Shown here: positions 1 to 8,850 of the stretch, one piece after another
How positions within the stretch are numbered: position 1 is the stretch's first letter
Layout of the letters: each line of letters opens with the position of its first letter
Notes under the pieces: generated by a model
Database searches by the model: none
Seen by the model: the letters and a program-made list of their open reading frames with translations, nothing else
What the model was told of the DNA's origin: nothing
DNA from: Spirosoma radiotolerans
Lineage (GTDB): Bacteria > Bacteroidota > Bacteroidia > Cytophagales > Spirosomataceae
Direction of reading: 5' to 3'
Assembly: GCF_000974425.1 (NCBI RefSeq)
Contig: NZ_CP010429.1
Location: 1,178,001 to 1,242,000 of the forward strand
DNA length: 64,000 bases
Made by a program: the position numbers and the translations under genes

Positions 1-1093
1 GCCAGGTGAAGGTGGCGGTGGCAGGTTGGTTTTGGGTGATGTCTCCGTTGATGAGTCGGGCGTAAGCGGGCTGGATGAGCTCGGCCGCTGGCAGGGGCTG
101 CCGGTCGGCTCCGATGTTGAAGACCCCGCCGAAGCCGGAGATGATGACGCGTTGTCCATCGGGGTCGGTGGCGGTGACGGGTTGGTTGATGAGGGTGCCC
201 GCTTCGACGCAGAGGTCGGGGATGGGCTGGATAAGGGGTCGTTTGTTGGGGCTGTCGACCACAATGATCTGCATGTCTCGGGTGATCTCGCCAATGAGCA
301 CGCCATTACGCCACTCCTCGATGATGAAAGCGAAGTTAAATTGGCCGAGTTCACCAGGGGCATCCCAGCAGAGTTCGCCGGTGATGGGGTTGATTGAGAA
401 GGTAGGCGGTGCACCGCCGTCCTCGCGGGCGGTGCTAAAGCGGGTAGGGTCCTGATAAACTGCGATTGCCCGTCCGACACAACTATTATCGGTAGGTGCC
501 GTTTTGGGCACACTCAATCGGTAGGCGAGGCTGTCGCCATCGGCATCGAAGGCGGCCGGGTTGTGGCAAAACTTCTGGCCGACCCGTCCCGAGTCTAGGG
601 GTGGGTTGAGCATCACCGGGGTGGAGTTGGTCAGCAGGGCTGCATTGATGTAAATCGTCGTGGAGACGAAAAAAGGAATGATTAATGACTGATCGGGTGG
701 AGGCAGATTAATCGTTCCCTTATTGCGATTGACAACGGTAATGCCAATGGTGAAGGTGCCCGGCCCAGCATAGGTATGCGTAGTCTTATAAATGTTTATG
801 GATGAGGTGTTGCCGTTGATGTACGTTATTTTGCTTCGCTTAACTACCTCGGTGGTCCCGTCGCCAAAGCACATGGTATACTCGTTAGCCAAATCGGCTG
901 CCTGCTTTCCGCCATTTGGGCCGGTGGTATAGTCATAATAGGCGGTAAACGTAATCTCGTACGTCAGGGAGGTTGTGGAAATCCGTTTTGTCGTGATTTC
1001 CCCCGCCCGTACGTGGGTGGCCTGGCTGACGCCCGGCAATAGGATACAACTTAGGAAGAAAACCGGAAGGCCAAGACTGTAAATAAATCGCAT
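1..1093 (-). CDS. Partial large secreted surface protein, gliding-motility-associated type (5' end only)
   Basis: The minus strand is open from an ATG at 1093 to the left edge, giving 364 codons with no stop, so the C-terminus lies outside the window. The protein begins with a signal peptide (MRFIYSLGLPVFFLSCILL, likely cleaved after SQA), then reads THVRAGEIT, followed by repeated all-beta segments containing PKD- or cadherin-like pieces such as FDADGDSLAYRL (about 180-190) and ATDPDGQRV. This N-terminal pattern is familiar from very long Bacteroidota proteins that end in a gliding-motility-associated CHU_C domain and leave by the type IX system. That end is not visible, so export by this route is an inference. 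It lies 75 bp downstream of a glycosyltransferase on the same strand. Plus-strand reading frames over 26-455 are shadows of it. Confidence 0.8.
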   Translation of the reverse strand, partial: MRFIYSLGLPVFFLSCILLPGVSQATHVRAGEITTKRISTTSLTYEITFTAYYDYTTGPNGGKQAADLANEYTMCFGDGTTEVVKRSKITYINGNTSSINIYKTTHTYAGPGTFTIGITVVNRNKGTINLPPPDQSLIIPFFVSTTIYINAALLTNSTPVMLNPPLDSGRVGQKFCHNPAAFDADGDSLAYRLSVPKTAPTDNSCVGRAIAVYQDPTRFSTAREDGGAPPTFSINPITGELCWDAPGELGQFNFAFIIEEWRNGVLIGEITRDMQIIVVDSPNKRPLIQPIPDLCVEAGTLINQPVTATDPDGQRVIISGFGGVFNIGADRQPLPAAELIQPAYARLINGDITQNQPATATFTW

Positions 1094-1168
1094 ACGATTA
1101 GTCCATTTGCATCTTAAACGTAAACAAATGGAAAAGCGTATTCTTTTTGCTGGTGACTAACGCCGTGA

Positions 1169-2149
1169 TTAAACTTTGTAAAAACCCGGTCTGTTAAAGA
1201 CGGTTTTCCAGAAGAATTGGAGGAAAACGCCTACCTGTTTGGCAAACGCCCGTTGGTTTTCCAGACCACCGAACAGGAGTTGCCGATCCCGAATGTTAAC
1301 GGCTAGTTTCCAGACGAATACGACAGGAATCATCAGGATATAATGGAATATAAGCACCAGGTACGCGCTCATTCCATACTGCTTACGTACCCAGAGTAGT
1401 TGCGATACCTGCACCTGTGATTTAAAGCGGTTGATGTGCGTAACCACGTGTTGCTGGTTATCTTCACTACTGCCATATTCCAGATGAATGAACTGGACAT
1501 CACGCAATAGTAGGAGACGTCCCTGTTTTCCCAGTCGATAACCCCACTCAACATCTTCACCGTACATGAAAAAACATTCGTCCATCATGCCTGCTTTGTC
1601 GATGACGGATTGGCGGGTCATCAAAAACGCGCCCGACAGCCATTCTACCTGATTTGGGTCAGCAAAATGGGGATCGGGCATCAACCGGTTCAGCAGTCGC
1701 TCGGCTGCTTCTCCGCCAGGCAGGATATAAAATGCCCGGCGCATCTGCCCAAACGTAGTGTACAGATTGGGGCGCAGTTGCCGATCCGCTTTTAGCTGTA
1801 CCGCACTCACGGCCGCTACATCCGGCTGGTTTTGCAGTACCCTGACAGCGCTGGCCAGCGCATTGTCGACCAGGAGTGTGTCTGAATTGAGTAAAAGAAG
1901 TAAAGGCGCTTGAGCCTGACGAATGCCGAAATTATTGGCTCGGGCAAAGCCCGAATTATAGCCCATCTGAAACCACCGTATGGCTGGATAAACTGTCTGG
2001 ATAATCGCCTGACTGTTATCTCCCGATTGGTTGTCGACGACCAGTATCTCAAACGTAATGCCTTCCGTATACGCATAAATCGACGCCAGACAATTCAATA
2101 TGAGCTGGGGCGTCTTGTAATTAACAATGATAATGGACAGATCAGGCAA
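1169..2149 (-). CDS. Family 2 glycosyltransferase (rhamnosyltransferase-like)
   Basis: A 326-residue GT-A glycosyltransferase. The N-terminus LSIIIVNYKTPQ is the nucleotide-sugar binding strand, VVDNQSGDNS (about 37-46) is the usual loop, and LLNSDTLLVDN (about 86-96) holds the DxD-like metal site. FFMYGEDVEWGYRLGKQGR (about 193-211) is the acceptor and catalytic region typical of WbbL-type rhamnosyltransferases. A hydrophobic stretch near 262-282 probably anchors it to the inner face of the membrane. The start appears to be TTG at 2149: the frame is closed by a TAA about 50 nt upstream and has no ATG before the conserved start. The likely role is addition of a sugar to a cell-surface glycan; donor and acceptor cannot be read from sequence. 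Confidence 0.88.
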   Translation of the reverse strand: MPDLSIIIVNYKTPQLILNCLASIYAYTEGITFEILVVDNQSGDNSQAIIQTVYPAIRWFQMGYNSGFARANNFGIRQAQAPLLLLLNSDTLLVDNALASAVRVLQNQPDVAAVSAVQLKADRQLRPNLYTTFGQMRRAFYILPGGEAAERLLNRLMPDPHFADPNQVEWLSGAFLMTRQSVIDKAGMMDECFFMYGEDVEWGYRLGKQGRLLLLRDVQFIHLEYGSSEDNQQHVVTHINRFKSQVQVSQLLWVRKQYGMSAYLVLIFHYILMIPVVFVWKLAVNIRDRQLLFGGLENQRAFAKQVGVFLQFFWKTVFNRPGFYKV

Positions 2150-2179
2150 AGCAATTTTGTGGTAATGGAGGAGAAAGAG

Positions 2180-2337
2180 ATGGGTTGTGGTTTACGGTTT
2201 TTGGTTGTGCATTTGGGGGATGTGTCGTTTTCGTGGTCCGTGTCCTCACGGACCACATTCGAATCAGTTTTCCGTGGCCCGTGAAGACACGGGCCACGGA
2301 TGCACAACCGTAAACCTCAACCCGTATACCACAAACC
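2180..2337. repeat. Nested inverted repeats with two CCGTG hairpins
   Basis: The gap upstream of the glycosyltransferase holds two perfect hairpins. The first is 2233-2256 (10-bp stem GTGGTCCGTG, loop TCCT). The second is 2271-2300 (13-bp stem, loop AAGA). They are flanked by partly inverted words: GTTTACGG near 2190 and CCGTAAAC near 2308, GGTTGTGCAT near 2202 and ATGCACAACC near 2300. The two stems are related to each other and to a third copy at 10896-10920. The segment follows the stop of the ATP-grasp gene, so it may also act in transcript termination, but neither stem is followed by a clear T-run. Confidence 0.75.
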
Positions 2338-3843
2338 TCAATACAACACCCAGGTATCTTTGCCTCCTCCGCCCTGCGAGGAATTAACAACGAGCGAACC
2401 TTTACGAAGGGCTACTCGGGTGAGGCCGCCCGGAATAACATTTACCCCATCCCCGTAGAGAATATATGGGCGCAGGTCTACGTGTCTACCTTCGGCATGG
2501 TCGCCCACAATGCAGGGAACTCTCGAAAGCGAAATAGTAGGCTGAGCAATGTAGTTGCGAGGATTTTCCCTGATTTTCTGACGGAACGAATCGTGCTCTT
2601 CCGGTGAGGCTTTTGGCCCGATAAGCATACCATATCCTCCAGCTTCGTTGGCTTCTTTAACGACCAATTGTTCGATGTTATCCATGACGTATTGGCAATC
2701 CTCTTCTTCCCGGCAGATGTATGTTCGCACGTTTGGAATGATGGGTTCTTCGCCCATGTAGTACTGAATAATACGGGGAACGTAGGCATAAATTACTTTG
2801 TCGTCGGCGACACCGGTACCAGGCGCATTGGCCAAGGCCACCCGTCCTTTTTTATAGACTTCAAAAATGCCGGGTACGCCAATCATTGAATCCGGATTAA
2901 ACGCCTGTGGGTCCAGGAAGGTGTCATCGATCCGGCGGTAAATGACATCGACGATTTGGAATCCTTTGGTAGTGCGCATCTTCACATACCCACCGGATAC
3001 GACCAGGTCGCGGGCTTCTACCAGCTCGACGCCCATTTGCTGGGCCAGATACGAATGTTCGAAATAAGCTGAGTTGTAAATACCTGGCGTTAGTACAACC
3101 ACCGTTGGATTGGGTCGGTCGGCGATGTATTGAAGCATCTGGAGCAACCGGGTAGGATAATCGGACACCGGTCTAACTCCGGTCTGGGCCAGCACTTCCG
3201 GGAATGTCTGCTTGTTGAGTTCCCGGTTTTCCAGCATGTACGAAACGCCCGACGGACAGCGCAGGTTGTCTTCCAGAACCATCATGGTGCCATCGGCACC
3301 CCGGATAAGGTCGGTGCCGGTAATGTGGCACCAGATGCCTTTTGGCGGCCTGACACCCAGACAGGCAGGCAAAAAGGATTTGCTGGACTCGATCAGGTCG
3401 CGCGGTACAACGCCGTCATTCAAGATACGCTGCTCGTTATACACATCGTCCAGAAACATATTGATGGCCTTAATGCGCTGAATCAGGCCTGCTTCGAGTC
3501 GATCCCATTCGGCCGATTCGATGATGCGGGGAATGATATCGATGGGCATGATGCGTTCGGTTCCTTCGCCTTCCGAGTAGACATTGAAGGTGATGCCCAT
3601 GCTCATCAGCGCCCGTTCGGCTGCATGCTGTCGCCCAATAAGATCCTCGCGGGTGAGTTGTTCAACGCGTTGCTGAAACGGAACGTATCCGTCTCTTACC
3701 TGCATTTGGCTGGCGAACATCTCATCAAAAAAATCTTCCGTATTATAATCGCTGAACGAAAAATTGCCATTGTCCTGACCCTGTGATTGAGTCATTCCAT
3801 TGAGTGTCTGCGATTGTGATTGGTGGGCCTTTTGTTTTTTCAT
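2338..3843 (-). CDS. Circularly permuted ATP-grasp type 2 protein
   Basis: A 501-residue protein of the CP_ATPgrasp_2 (former DUF404/DUF407) family. The first 40 residues are glutamine- and serine-rich and probably disordered. The family core then begins (DGYVPFQQRV, about 52) with GITFNVYSEGEGTERIMPID, GTDLIRGADG, LEDNLRCPSGVSYMLENR and TPGIYNSAYFEHSYLA, and ends with AEGRHVDLRPYILYG and GGLTRVALRKGSLVVNSSQGG. Relatives are often encoded next to an alpha-E helical protein and a transglutaminase-like protease, in a module thought to make or modify peptides. Neither partner is present here, so the substrate is unknown. The upstream gap of about 430 bp carries a perfect 32-bp palindrome. Confidence 0.9.
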   Translation of the reverse strand: MKKQKAHQSQSQTLNGMTQSQGQDNGNFSFSDYNTEDFFDEMFASQMQVRDGYVPFQQRVEQLTREDLIGRQHAAERALMSMGITFNVYSEGEGTERIMPIDIIPRIIESAEWDRLEAGLIQRIKAINMFLDDVYNEQRILNDGVVPRDLIESSKSFLPACLGVRPPKGIWCHITGTDLIRGADGTMMVLEDNLRCPSGVSYMLENRELNKQTFPEVLAQTGVRPVSDYPTRLLQMLQYIADRPNPTVVVLTPGIYNSAYFEHSYLAQQMGVELVEARDLVVSGGYVKMRTTKGFQIVDVIYRRIDDTFLDPQAFNPDSMIGVPGIFEVYKKGRVALANAPGTGVADDKVIYAYVPRIIQYYMGEEPIIPNVRTYICREEEDCQYVMDNIEQLVVKEANEAGGYGMLIGPKASPEEHDSFRQKIRENPRNYIAQPTISLSRVPCIVGDHAEGRHVDLRPYILYGDGVNVIPGGLTRVALRKGSLVVNSSQGGGGKDTWVLY

Positions 3844-4273
3844 AGAACAATATATGGCGACAGAAATAATTTGCCAAACAGAATCATGTTTGGGCGCATA
3901 ATGTACAAAGAAATCACTGTAAATATAAAGGATTGTAGTTGCTTATAAATTAACGGATAATAAGACAGAAGTATACGTATCAGCTGCAATCTATAAGATC
4001 GGCTATTCAGCAATGCCTTAGTTTATTTTTGTCGCGCTGACGTCAGCGCGACAAAAATGGCTATCGCGGATGCGCTACACTGTTTATACTTAAGCGCTTA
4101 TAACGTTTCAGATTACTGCGATTTTATTCATGAATGGAGGCTGGCTTACTTTTTTTCTTCTGACTGCAACGGTAGATATACCTAGTACGTACAGTGAACA
4201 TTGCCGGGAAACGGGTCTGCTTTGGGTTTAGTTTCCGTTTACATTTTTTTAACAAAACCAACCTAATACATTT
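3844..4273. other. Divergent intergenic region, 430 bp, no gene seen
   Basis: This gap separates the ATP-grasp gene (minus) from a lipoprotein gene (plus), so it must carry two outward promoters. I see no convincing coding frame. A reading frame on the minus strand over 4124-4417 overlaps the lipoprotein and has no protein-like character. The only strong structure is the palindrome at 4026-4057. A 7-of-8 match to the Bacteroidota -7 box (TACATTTT) lies near 4240 on the plus strand, without a good partner box. Confidence 0.5.
4026..4057. repeat. Perfect 32-bp palindrome in a divergent promoter region
   Basis: The arm TTTTTGTCGCGCTGAC is followed at once by its exact reverse complement, giving 16+16 bp with no loop. 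Both flanking genes point away from it, so it is not at the 3' end of either gene. T-runs on both sides would make it look like a bidirectional terminator. It could instead be an operator, or end an unrecognised transcript. Confidence 0.8.
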
Positions 4274-4966
4274 ATGAAAGCACTGCTTGTGTTTAGTTGC
4301 GTGGCTGCCCTGGTGGTAAGCCTGAATGCCTGTAACCGTAACTCCGTCGATCCATCCACTGCTGATGCTTCTGCCCGTTCGGGTGGCGTCGTGAGCACGT
4401 CGCTTACCGGACCGCACAACCTGACCGCCGTAGATGCCGCGACGCTACCTGCCGCCATTACGACGTACATCAGCACGAACTATGCTGGCGCAACCATTAA
4501 GGAAGCCCTGAAAGATGAAAAAGGAAATTATGTGGTGGCGATTACAGTCAACAGCACCATTAAATTATTGCTGTTCAAGGCTGATGGTACCTTCGTAAAA
4601 GTAGCCGAGGGTGGGCCTCGTCGTCCTCCCCGCGATTCTGCCAACCATGCCCCCGGCGATTCCGCACATCACCCCAAACACGCGCCCGGCGATTCTGTAA
4701 ATCATCCAAGACCACCGAAGGCTGATTCCGCCCATCATCCTCACCCCGGCAAGGGTCCGGATGTGACACCTGTAGCCGCGTCTAGCCTGCCAGCCGCTAT
4801 TACATCGTACATCAATACGAATTATGCCGGTGCTACGATCGATAAAGCTGTGCAGGAAAAAATATCCGGCGATTACCTCGTTGCGATTACCACAACGGAC
4901 AAAAAGCGGGTTGCCCTGCTGTTTGGTTCAGACGGCACTTTCAAGAAAGCCGTGACGGGTCGCTAG
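4274..4966 (+). CDS. Lipoprotein with two PepSY/BLIP-like domains and a His-Pro-rich linker
   Basis: A 230-residue lipoprotein: a short hydrophobic leader ends in a lipobox with Cys20 (VSLNAC). Two similar domains follow, at about 55-115 and 170-228. Both contain LPAAITxYIxTNYAGATI, then a strand ending in LLF(K/G)xDGTF. This is the pattern of the periplasmic beta-lactamase-inhibitor-like/PepSY-like putative family of Bacteroidota. The second domain looks like a tandem duplicate. The linker (about 116-168) repeats a unit like APGDSxxHP and is rich in His, Pro and Asp, which could bind metal ions; that is a guess from composition. A clear intrinsic terminator follows. Role unknown, probably envelope sensing or inhibition. 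Confidence 0.8.
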   Translation: MKALLVFSCVAALVVSLNACNRNSVDPSTADASARSGGVVSTSLTGPHNLTAVDAATLPAAITTYISTNYAGATIKEALKDEKGNYVVAITVNSTIKLLLFKADGTFVKVAEGGPRRPPRDSANHAPGDSAHHPKHAPGDSVNHPRPPKADSAHHPHPGKGPDVTPVAASSLPAAITSYINTNYAGATIDKAVQEKISGDYLVAITTTDKKRVALLFGSDGTFKKAVTGR

Positions 4967-4994
4967 CAGACAGACCTGGACTATTTTTTTTATG

Positions 4995-5026
4995 AAAAGA
5001 CCCGACATTAGTTGGGTCTTTTTTTT
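4995..5026 (+). terminator. Intrinsic terminator after the lipoprotein gene
   Basis: A 12-bp stem AAAAGACCCGAC pairs with GTTGGGTCTTTT (one G-T wobble) around a 4-nt loop, and the right arm runs into eight T residues. It starts 28 nt after the stop codon and also has an A-run on the left, so it may work in both directions. Confidence 0.9.
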
Positions 5027-5293
5027 GTTAAATAATAATGCGGAATATGGGATCTTGTTATTGATTACGAGTAGATTAAGTACCATAGAAACGGAAGGTT
5101 TATAGCAAAATGACCTGATGGACAAGCTGGACGTACCTACAGCATGCAGGTTGACTCAAAAGACGCTTTTGCCACAAACATTAAAGTGCTACGCGCCCAA
5201 AAACGTCTAGTTCGCGTTAAATAATACTAAAAATTTGTATTAGGGGAAGCGTATAGTTTACTATTGTATTCAATGATTAACATGTCAACACTT

Positions 5294-5905
5294 ATGAAGA
5301 CAATAGTATGTACACTAGCCTTTGTTTTGCTGGGATTCTCGGCCGTAATAGCCCAAACTGAGAAAGGGCGTTGGACCGTTGGTGCCCAAGTGGGAAATTT
5401 TCAATACAGCACCCATAATGGATACAATTCATTCTCCGGGAGTATATCCCCTTCGGCAGGTTACTTTGTGGCGAATAATTTAGTAGTGGGCACTGGCGTA
5501 CCACTTAGCTTAAATACAAGTAAATATTACAACTCAAACGGAGAAGTCCATTATAGAAGCACGGGCATCGGTTTGGCTCCTTATGTGCGTTACTATGTTG
5601 GTAGCAACAAGTTAAAGCCTTATGTAGGTGTTTCTTACACCTACTCGTCAACAAGACAACGATCGGAAATGGGTTATCAGACGCTTAAATCCGGCGGATT
5701 TACATCGATTGTATCGCCAAGCATTGGGGTCGCTTATTTTATCAATCGTTCGGTAGCCCTGAGTGCTGGCCTGAATTATGTATGGGAACGATATAATAAT
5801 GGTAACCAATTTTATGATGCTTCTGGAAATCCGATTGAGAATACCACGTCAACCTCAAAGTTCTTGTCATTAACTATTGGCTTTCAGATTTTCCTGGGAA
5901 AATAA
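5294..5905 (+). CDS. Small outer-membrane beta-barrel protein
   Basis: The chosen start is the ATG at 5294, because MKTIVCTLAFVLLGFSAVIAQ is a standard signal peptide cleaved before TEKGRW. Upstream in-frame ATGs at 5273 and 5282 would add a polar stretch in front of it. The mature part, about 180 residues, alternates hydrophobic and polar residues in eight or so strands (WTVGAQVG, GIGLAPYVRYYVG, KLKPYVGVSYTYS, SIGVAYFI, VALSAGLNYVWE) and ends in an aromatic-rich strand (LSLTIGFQIFLGK) as barrels of the OmpA-like family do. It is likely monocistronic, between a terminator on the left and a long hairpin on the right. Function unknown. Confidence 0.82.
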   Translation: MKTIVCTLAFVLLGFSAVIAQTEKGRWTVGAQVGNFQYSTHNGYNSFSGSISPSAGYFVANNLVVGTGVPLSLNTSKYYNSNGEVHYRSTGIGLAPYVRYYVGSNKLKPYVGVSYTYSSTRQRSEMGYQTLKSGGFTSIVSPSIGVAYFINRSVALSAGLNYVWERYNNGNQFYDASGNPIENTTSTSKFLSLTIGFQIFLGK

Positions 5906-5920
5906 ACACTTGTACTCTAG

Positions 5921-5972
5921 GTTGCGAGCCACCAAGGCGGCCATATTAGCGATCGCCTTGGTGGCTCGCAAC
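5921..5972. terminator. Long perfect hairpin between convergent genes
   Basis: Arms of 19 nt (5921-5939 and 5954-5972) are exact reverse complements around a 14-nt loop. The right arm ends 5 nt from the stop codon of the aldo/keto reductase; the left begins 15 nt after the barrel gene. It probably terminates both transcripts, though it lacks a T-run. Confidence 0.75.
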
Positions 5973-5977
5973 TTGAA

Positions 5978-6964
5978 TTACCACAAATAATGAACTGGGT
6001 TCTTGATTCGTTCATCGTAAACTCGCTTCACTGCCGCCATTTGGTCGGCGGATGGCGCGGGCCGGTCAAGAGCCTGTAGATTGGAGGTCAGGTGGTCGGG
6101 TTTCGACGCGCCGGGAATAATGCAGCTTACCGCATCGAAGGTTAAAATCCAACGCAGGGCATCTGGGGCGAGGTTAGCATCGTCGGGGAAAACAGCTCTA
6201 AGTTCATCGACGGCGGCCAGGCCTGTTTCATAATCCACGCCAGAGAAGGTTTCCCCTTTATCGAAGGCTGCGCCCTGCCGATTAAAATTCCGGTGATCAT
6301 TGGCTGAGAAGGTCGAATCGGCACTGAACTTGCCGGTTAGCAACCCACTCGCCAGCGGCACCCGTACAATGACGCCCACATCCCGCCGAAGGGCTTCGGT
6401 GAAGAACAAGTCAGCAGGGCGTTGCCGGAACATGTTAAAGATAATCTGCACCGTCGTCACGTTTGGAAACTCAATGGCTTTCAGGCCTTCCTCTACTTTC
6501 TCGACACTGACGCCAAGATGCTGGATTTTTCCCTCTTGCTTCAGCCGGTCGAATTCGGCGAAGATTTCGGGCCGGTAGAAAACGTCGGTTGGCGGGCAGT
6601 GCAATTGAATAAGGTCAAGGGTTTCCAGGCCCATATTGCGCAGGCTATCCTCCACAAAGGCACGCAGCACGTTGGGCTGATACGCTTCAGTAGTATGCGG
6701 TTGCAGCCGACGACCGCATTTGGTGGCTACGTAAATCCGTTCGGATCGTGACCGGACAAGTCGGCCAACGGCTTTTTCGCTTTCCCCATCACCATATACA
6801 TCGGCGGTGTCAATAAAATTAATGCCCGCATCCACGGCCGCATTAAGAATCTGGTCGGCGTTATTGTGGCTGAATGGATCGCCCCATTTGCCGCCTACCT
6901 GCCAGGTGCCGAGGCTGATTTCGGAAATGGTAAAACCTGTTTTGCCGAGTTTTCGGTATTTCAT
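5978..6964 (-). CDS. Aldo/keto reductase
   Basis: A 328-residue NADPH-dependent aldo/keto reductase with a TIM-barrel fold. The catalytic tetrad can be read as Asp52 (FIDTAD), Tyr57 (VYGDGESE), Lys82 (VATKCG) and His122 (QLHCPP). Near the C-terminus PGASKPDHLTSNLQAL matches the cofactor phosphate-binding loop. Length is usual for the family. It is 31 bp downstream of an LDH2-type dehydrogenase on the same strand and probably shares its transcript, which suggests both act on small oxo-acids or aldehydes. The substrate is not predictable from sequence. Confidence 0.93.
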   Translation of the reverse strand: MKYRKLGKTGFTISEISLGTWQVGGKWGDPFSHNNADQILNAAVDAGINFIDTADVYGDGESEKAVGRLVRSRSERIYVATKCGRRLQPHTTEAYQPNVLRAFVEDSLRNMGLETLDLIQLHCPPTDVFYRPEIFAEFDRLKQEGKIQHLGVSVEKVEEGLKAIEFPNVTTVQIIFNMFRQRPADLFFTEALRRDVGVIVRVPLASGLLTGKFSADSTFSANDHRNFNRQGAAFDKGETFSGVDYETGLAAVDELRAVFPDDANLAPDALRWILTFDAVSCIIPGASKPDHLTSNLQALDRPAPSADQMAAVKRVYDERIKNPVHYLW

Positions 6965-6995
6965 CTAGTCGAGTTTGTATAAGGGTTGATTGTAA

Positions 6996-8063
6996 TTACA
7001 ACTTAATCCCAAAGCGTTCACCGAGTTCCTCCAGACTTTTGATGACGGGATCGACAACGGGAATGCCGTTTTGGAGTCGTTCCGCTTCCATCTCCCGTTC
7101 AGGGTCGCCAGGAATCAGTACCTGTTTTCCGTCAATGGCTTTGGCTTGCCGGAATCGTTGAATCCAGGTGTCCATGTGGGTTTTAAACTCGTTGGCGGGC
7201 CGAAACGCATCAATGCGCATGGCACCAAAAAAATGCCCTGTTCCTGCGCCAACGCCTTCATTAGCCTGCATAAAGCCTGCCGTCGCAAACGGAGGAACCC
7301 AGGGTCCGTAATTGGCACCCGACAACACGCCCGAAAAAATATCGACAATAGCGCCCAGCCCATAACCCTTGTGAGAACCATGTTCGCGGTCGGTGCCAAG
7401 CGGAAGCAGTGCTCCACCATTTCGGATCGCGTTGGCATCCGTTGTCGGCTGGCCGTCGGCATCCTGCGCCCAGCCCAGGGGAACATCCTGCCCCTTACGC
7501 TGTAAAATTTCGAGTTTGCCATACGCCACCGCTGTCGACGCGAAATCGGCCAGAAAGGTCGGTTCTGTGGCGGCTGGAATGGCTACCGCTATCGGGTTAG
7601 TACCCAGAAGCTTATCCAACGAAAAGGTAGGCGCTACCAGCGGGGCCGCATGCGTCATCGCCTGCCCGATCATGTCATGTTCAGCAGCCAGGAGCGCATG
7701 ATAGCCGGCAATGCCAAAGTGGTTGGAGTTGCGCACGGCCACCCAGCCGGTCCCGGCTAGGCGGGCTTTCTCGATGGCTACCTGCATGGCCCAGGGACCT
7801 ACCACCAGACCCAGGCCACGGTCGCCATCGACCACCGCCGTTGAAGGCGTTTCATGAACGACACGAATATGAGGTTGCGGATTAATTCGGCCATTATCGT
7901 AAAGCCGTATGTAGCCTGGCAAACGTGCAACGCCGTGTGAGTCGACACCCCGCAGGTCGGCACTAACGAGGACATCGGCCGCCAGTTGGGCATCCGTTTC
8001 GGAGCAGCCAATGGCCAGGAAAATTTGTTCGGTAAATAGTCGGAGTTGGTTCGCGGTAATCAT
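6996..8063 (-). CDS. Malate/lactate/ureidoglycolate dehydrogenase family (LDH2) oxidoreductase
   Basis: A 355-residue member of the LDH2/MDH2 family, which uses NAD(P)H to reduce 2-oxo acids and has no classical Rossmann fold. Family marks are GVDSHGVARLPGYI (about 39-52, with the catalytic His), VRNSNHFGIAGYHA (about 110-123) and LLGTNPIAVAIPA (about 152-164), then SHKGYGLGAIVDIFSGVLSG. Length is normal. It is first in a two-gene unit with the aldo/keto reductase downstream. Relatives act on malate, sulfolactate, ureidoglycolate or 2,3-diketogulonate, so the exact substrate is open. Confidence 0.93.
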   Translation of the reverse strand: MITANQLRLFTEQIFLAIGCSETDAQLAADVLVSADLRGVDSHGVARLPGYIRLYDNGRINPQPHIRVVHETPSTAVVDGDRGLGLVVGPWAMQVAIEKARLAGTGWVAVRNSNHFGIAGYHALLAAEHDMIGQAMTHAAPLVAPTFSLDKLLGTNPIAVAIPAATEPTFLADFASTAVAYGKLEILQRKGQDVPLGWAQDADGQPTTDANAIRNGGALLPLGTDREHGSHKGYGLGAIVDIFSGVLSGANYGPWVPPFATAGFMQANEGVGAGTGHFFGAMRIDAFRPANEFKTHMDTWIQRFRQAKAIDGKQVLIPGDPEREMEAERLQNGIPVVDPVIKSLEELGERFGIKL

Positions 8064-8172
8064 GGTCGCAAATTAGCCAACAGCTGGGGAATGGGTTAAA
8101 TTTTTCTAAAAAATGGGGCCACTACGTAAAATATACTGTTATTGACCATAGATTCATTCACGCACACAGCTT

Positions 8173-8754
8173 ATGAAGTCAATATTCCGACGTCTGCTTA
8201 TGGTGGCTTTTGTCCTGGTAGGCCAATACGCCATTGCTCAACCACAGGATACCCTCACCACCGAACAACTGTTGCAGCGCAAAGGCACGGCCTACACGGC
8301 TTTGCTAAGGCCATCCCGCTACCTGGCCCTCGACGTAAACCATTTGCTGGGCGGCTTTCAGCGATACCGGTTTTTTGTGGGCGATGAACTACATTTCAAA
8401 GCAGGGGGCGAAAAATACCGTGAAGAACTCTATGACGTAACGGATAGCACGTTCAGTGTGCTGATGGCTAATCAGGTCATGAACCGGGATGAACCCGTAA
8501 CCTTCCGCTTTACTGATGTTCAGAAAGTTTATTTGCATCGTCGGATACCGTTTGTCACGGCAGCCGGCACGCTTTTTCCCATTGCCGGGGGTGTTTATCT
8601 GCTGGCAGATATCGTCAATAATCGCGGATTTTACAGCAACACACTACCCGTTGTGGGGACATTGGTGCTGAGCGGAGCCTTGTTCCATATCATTAGTAAT
8701 CCCCACATCCGAATCAATAAAAACCACCAGCTAAAAGTATTGCGAACGTATTGA
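8173..8754 (+). CDS. Unknown exported protein with C-terminal membrane segments
   Basis: I do not recognise the family. The 193-residue protein starts with a signal peptide (MKSIFRRLLMVAFVLVGQYAIA, cleaved near AQP). The middle part (about 45-115) is a mixed domain with LALDVNHLLGGFQRYRFFVGDE and ends in FTDVQKVYLHRR. Two hydrophobic stretches follow (about 125-147 and 158-178), then a short basic tail. It may sit in the outer or inner membrane. No neighbour shares its direction closely: the next plus-strand gene starts 130 bp later and has its own promoter box. Confidence 0.7.
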   Translation: MKSIFRRLLMVAFVLVGQYAIAQPQDTLTTEQLLQRKGTAYTALLRPSRYLALDVNHLLGGFQRYRFFVGDELHFKAGGEKYREELYDVTDSTFSVLMANQVMNRDEPVTFRFTDVQKVYLHRRIPFVTAAGTLFPIAGGVYLLADIVNNRGFYSNTLPVVGTLVLSGALFHIISNPHIRINKNHQLKVLRTY

Positions 8755-8850
8755 CAAGCTGACCAAGAGGCACGTGTTGACGGTTCTTTGAACTTGCTAC
8801 GAGGGGTACAACGGCTTACTCTGTGTTCTTTTGACACAAAAGAGGGCGTA

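Noticed and set aside
26..455. Two plus-strand reading frames at the left edge
   Set aside because: They run antisense to the signal-peptide-bearing minus-strand gene that is open from 1093 to the edge, and their products look like reverse readings of its Gly/Asp-rich repeats.
3130..3786. A 218-residue plus-strand reading frame
   Set aside because: It lies wholly antisense to the well-conserved ATP-grasp gene and has no protein-like domain of its own.
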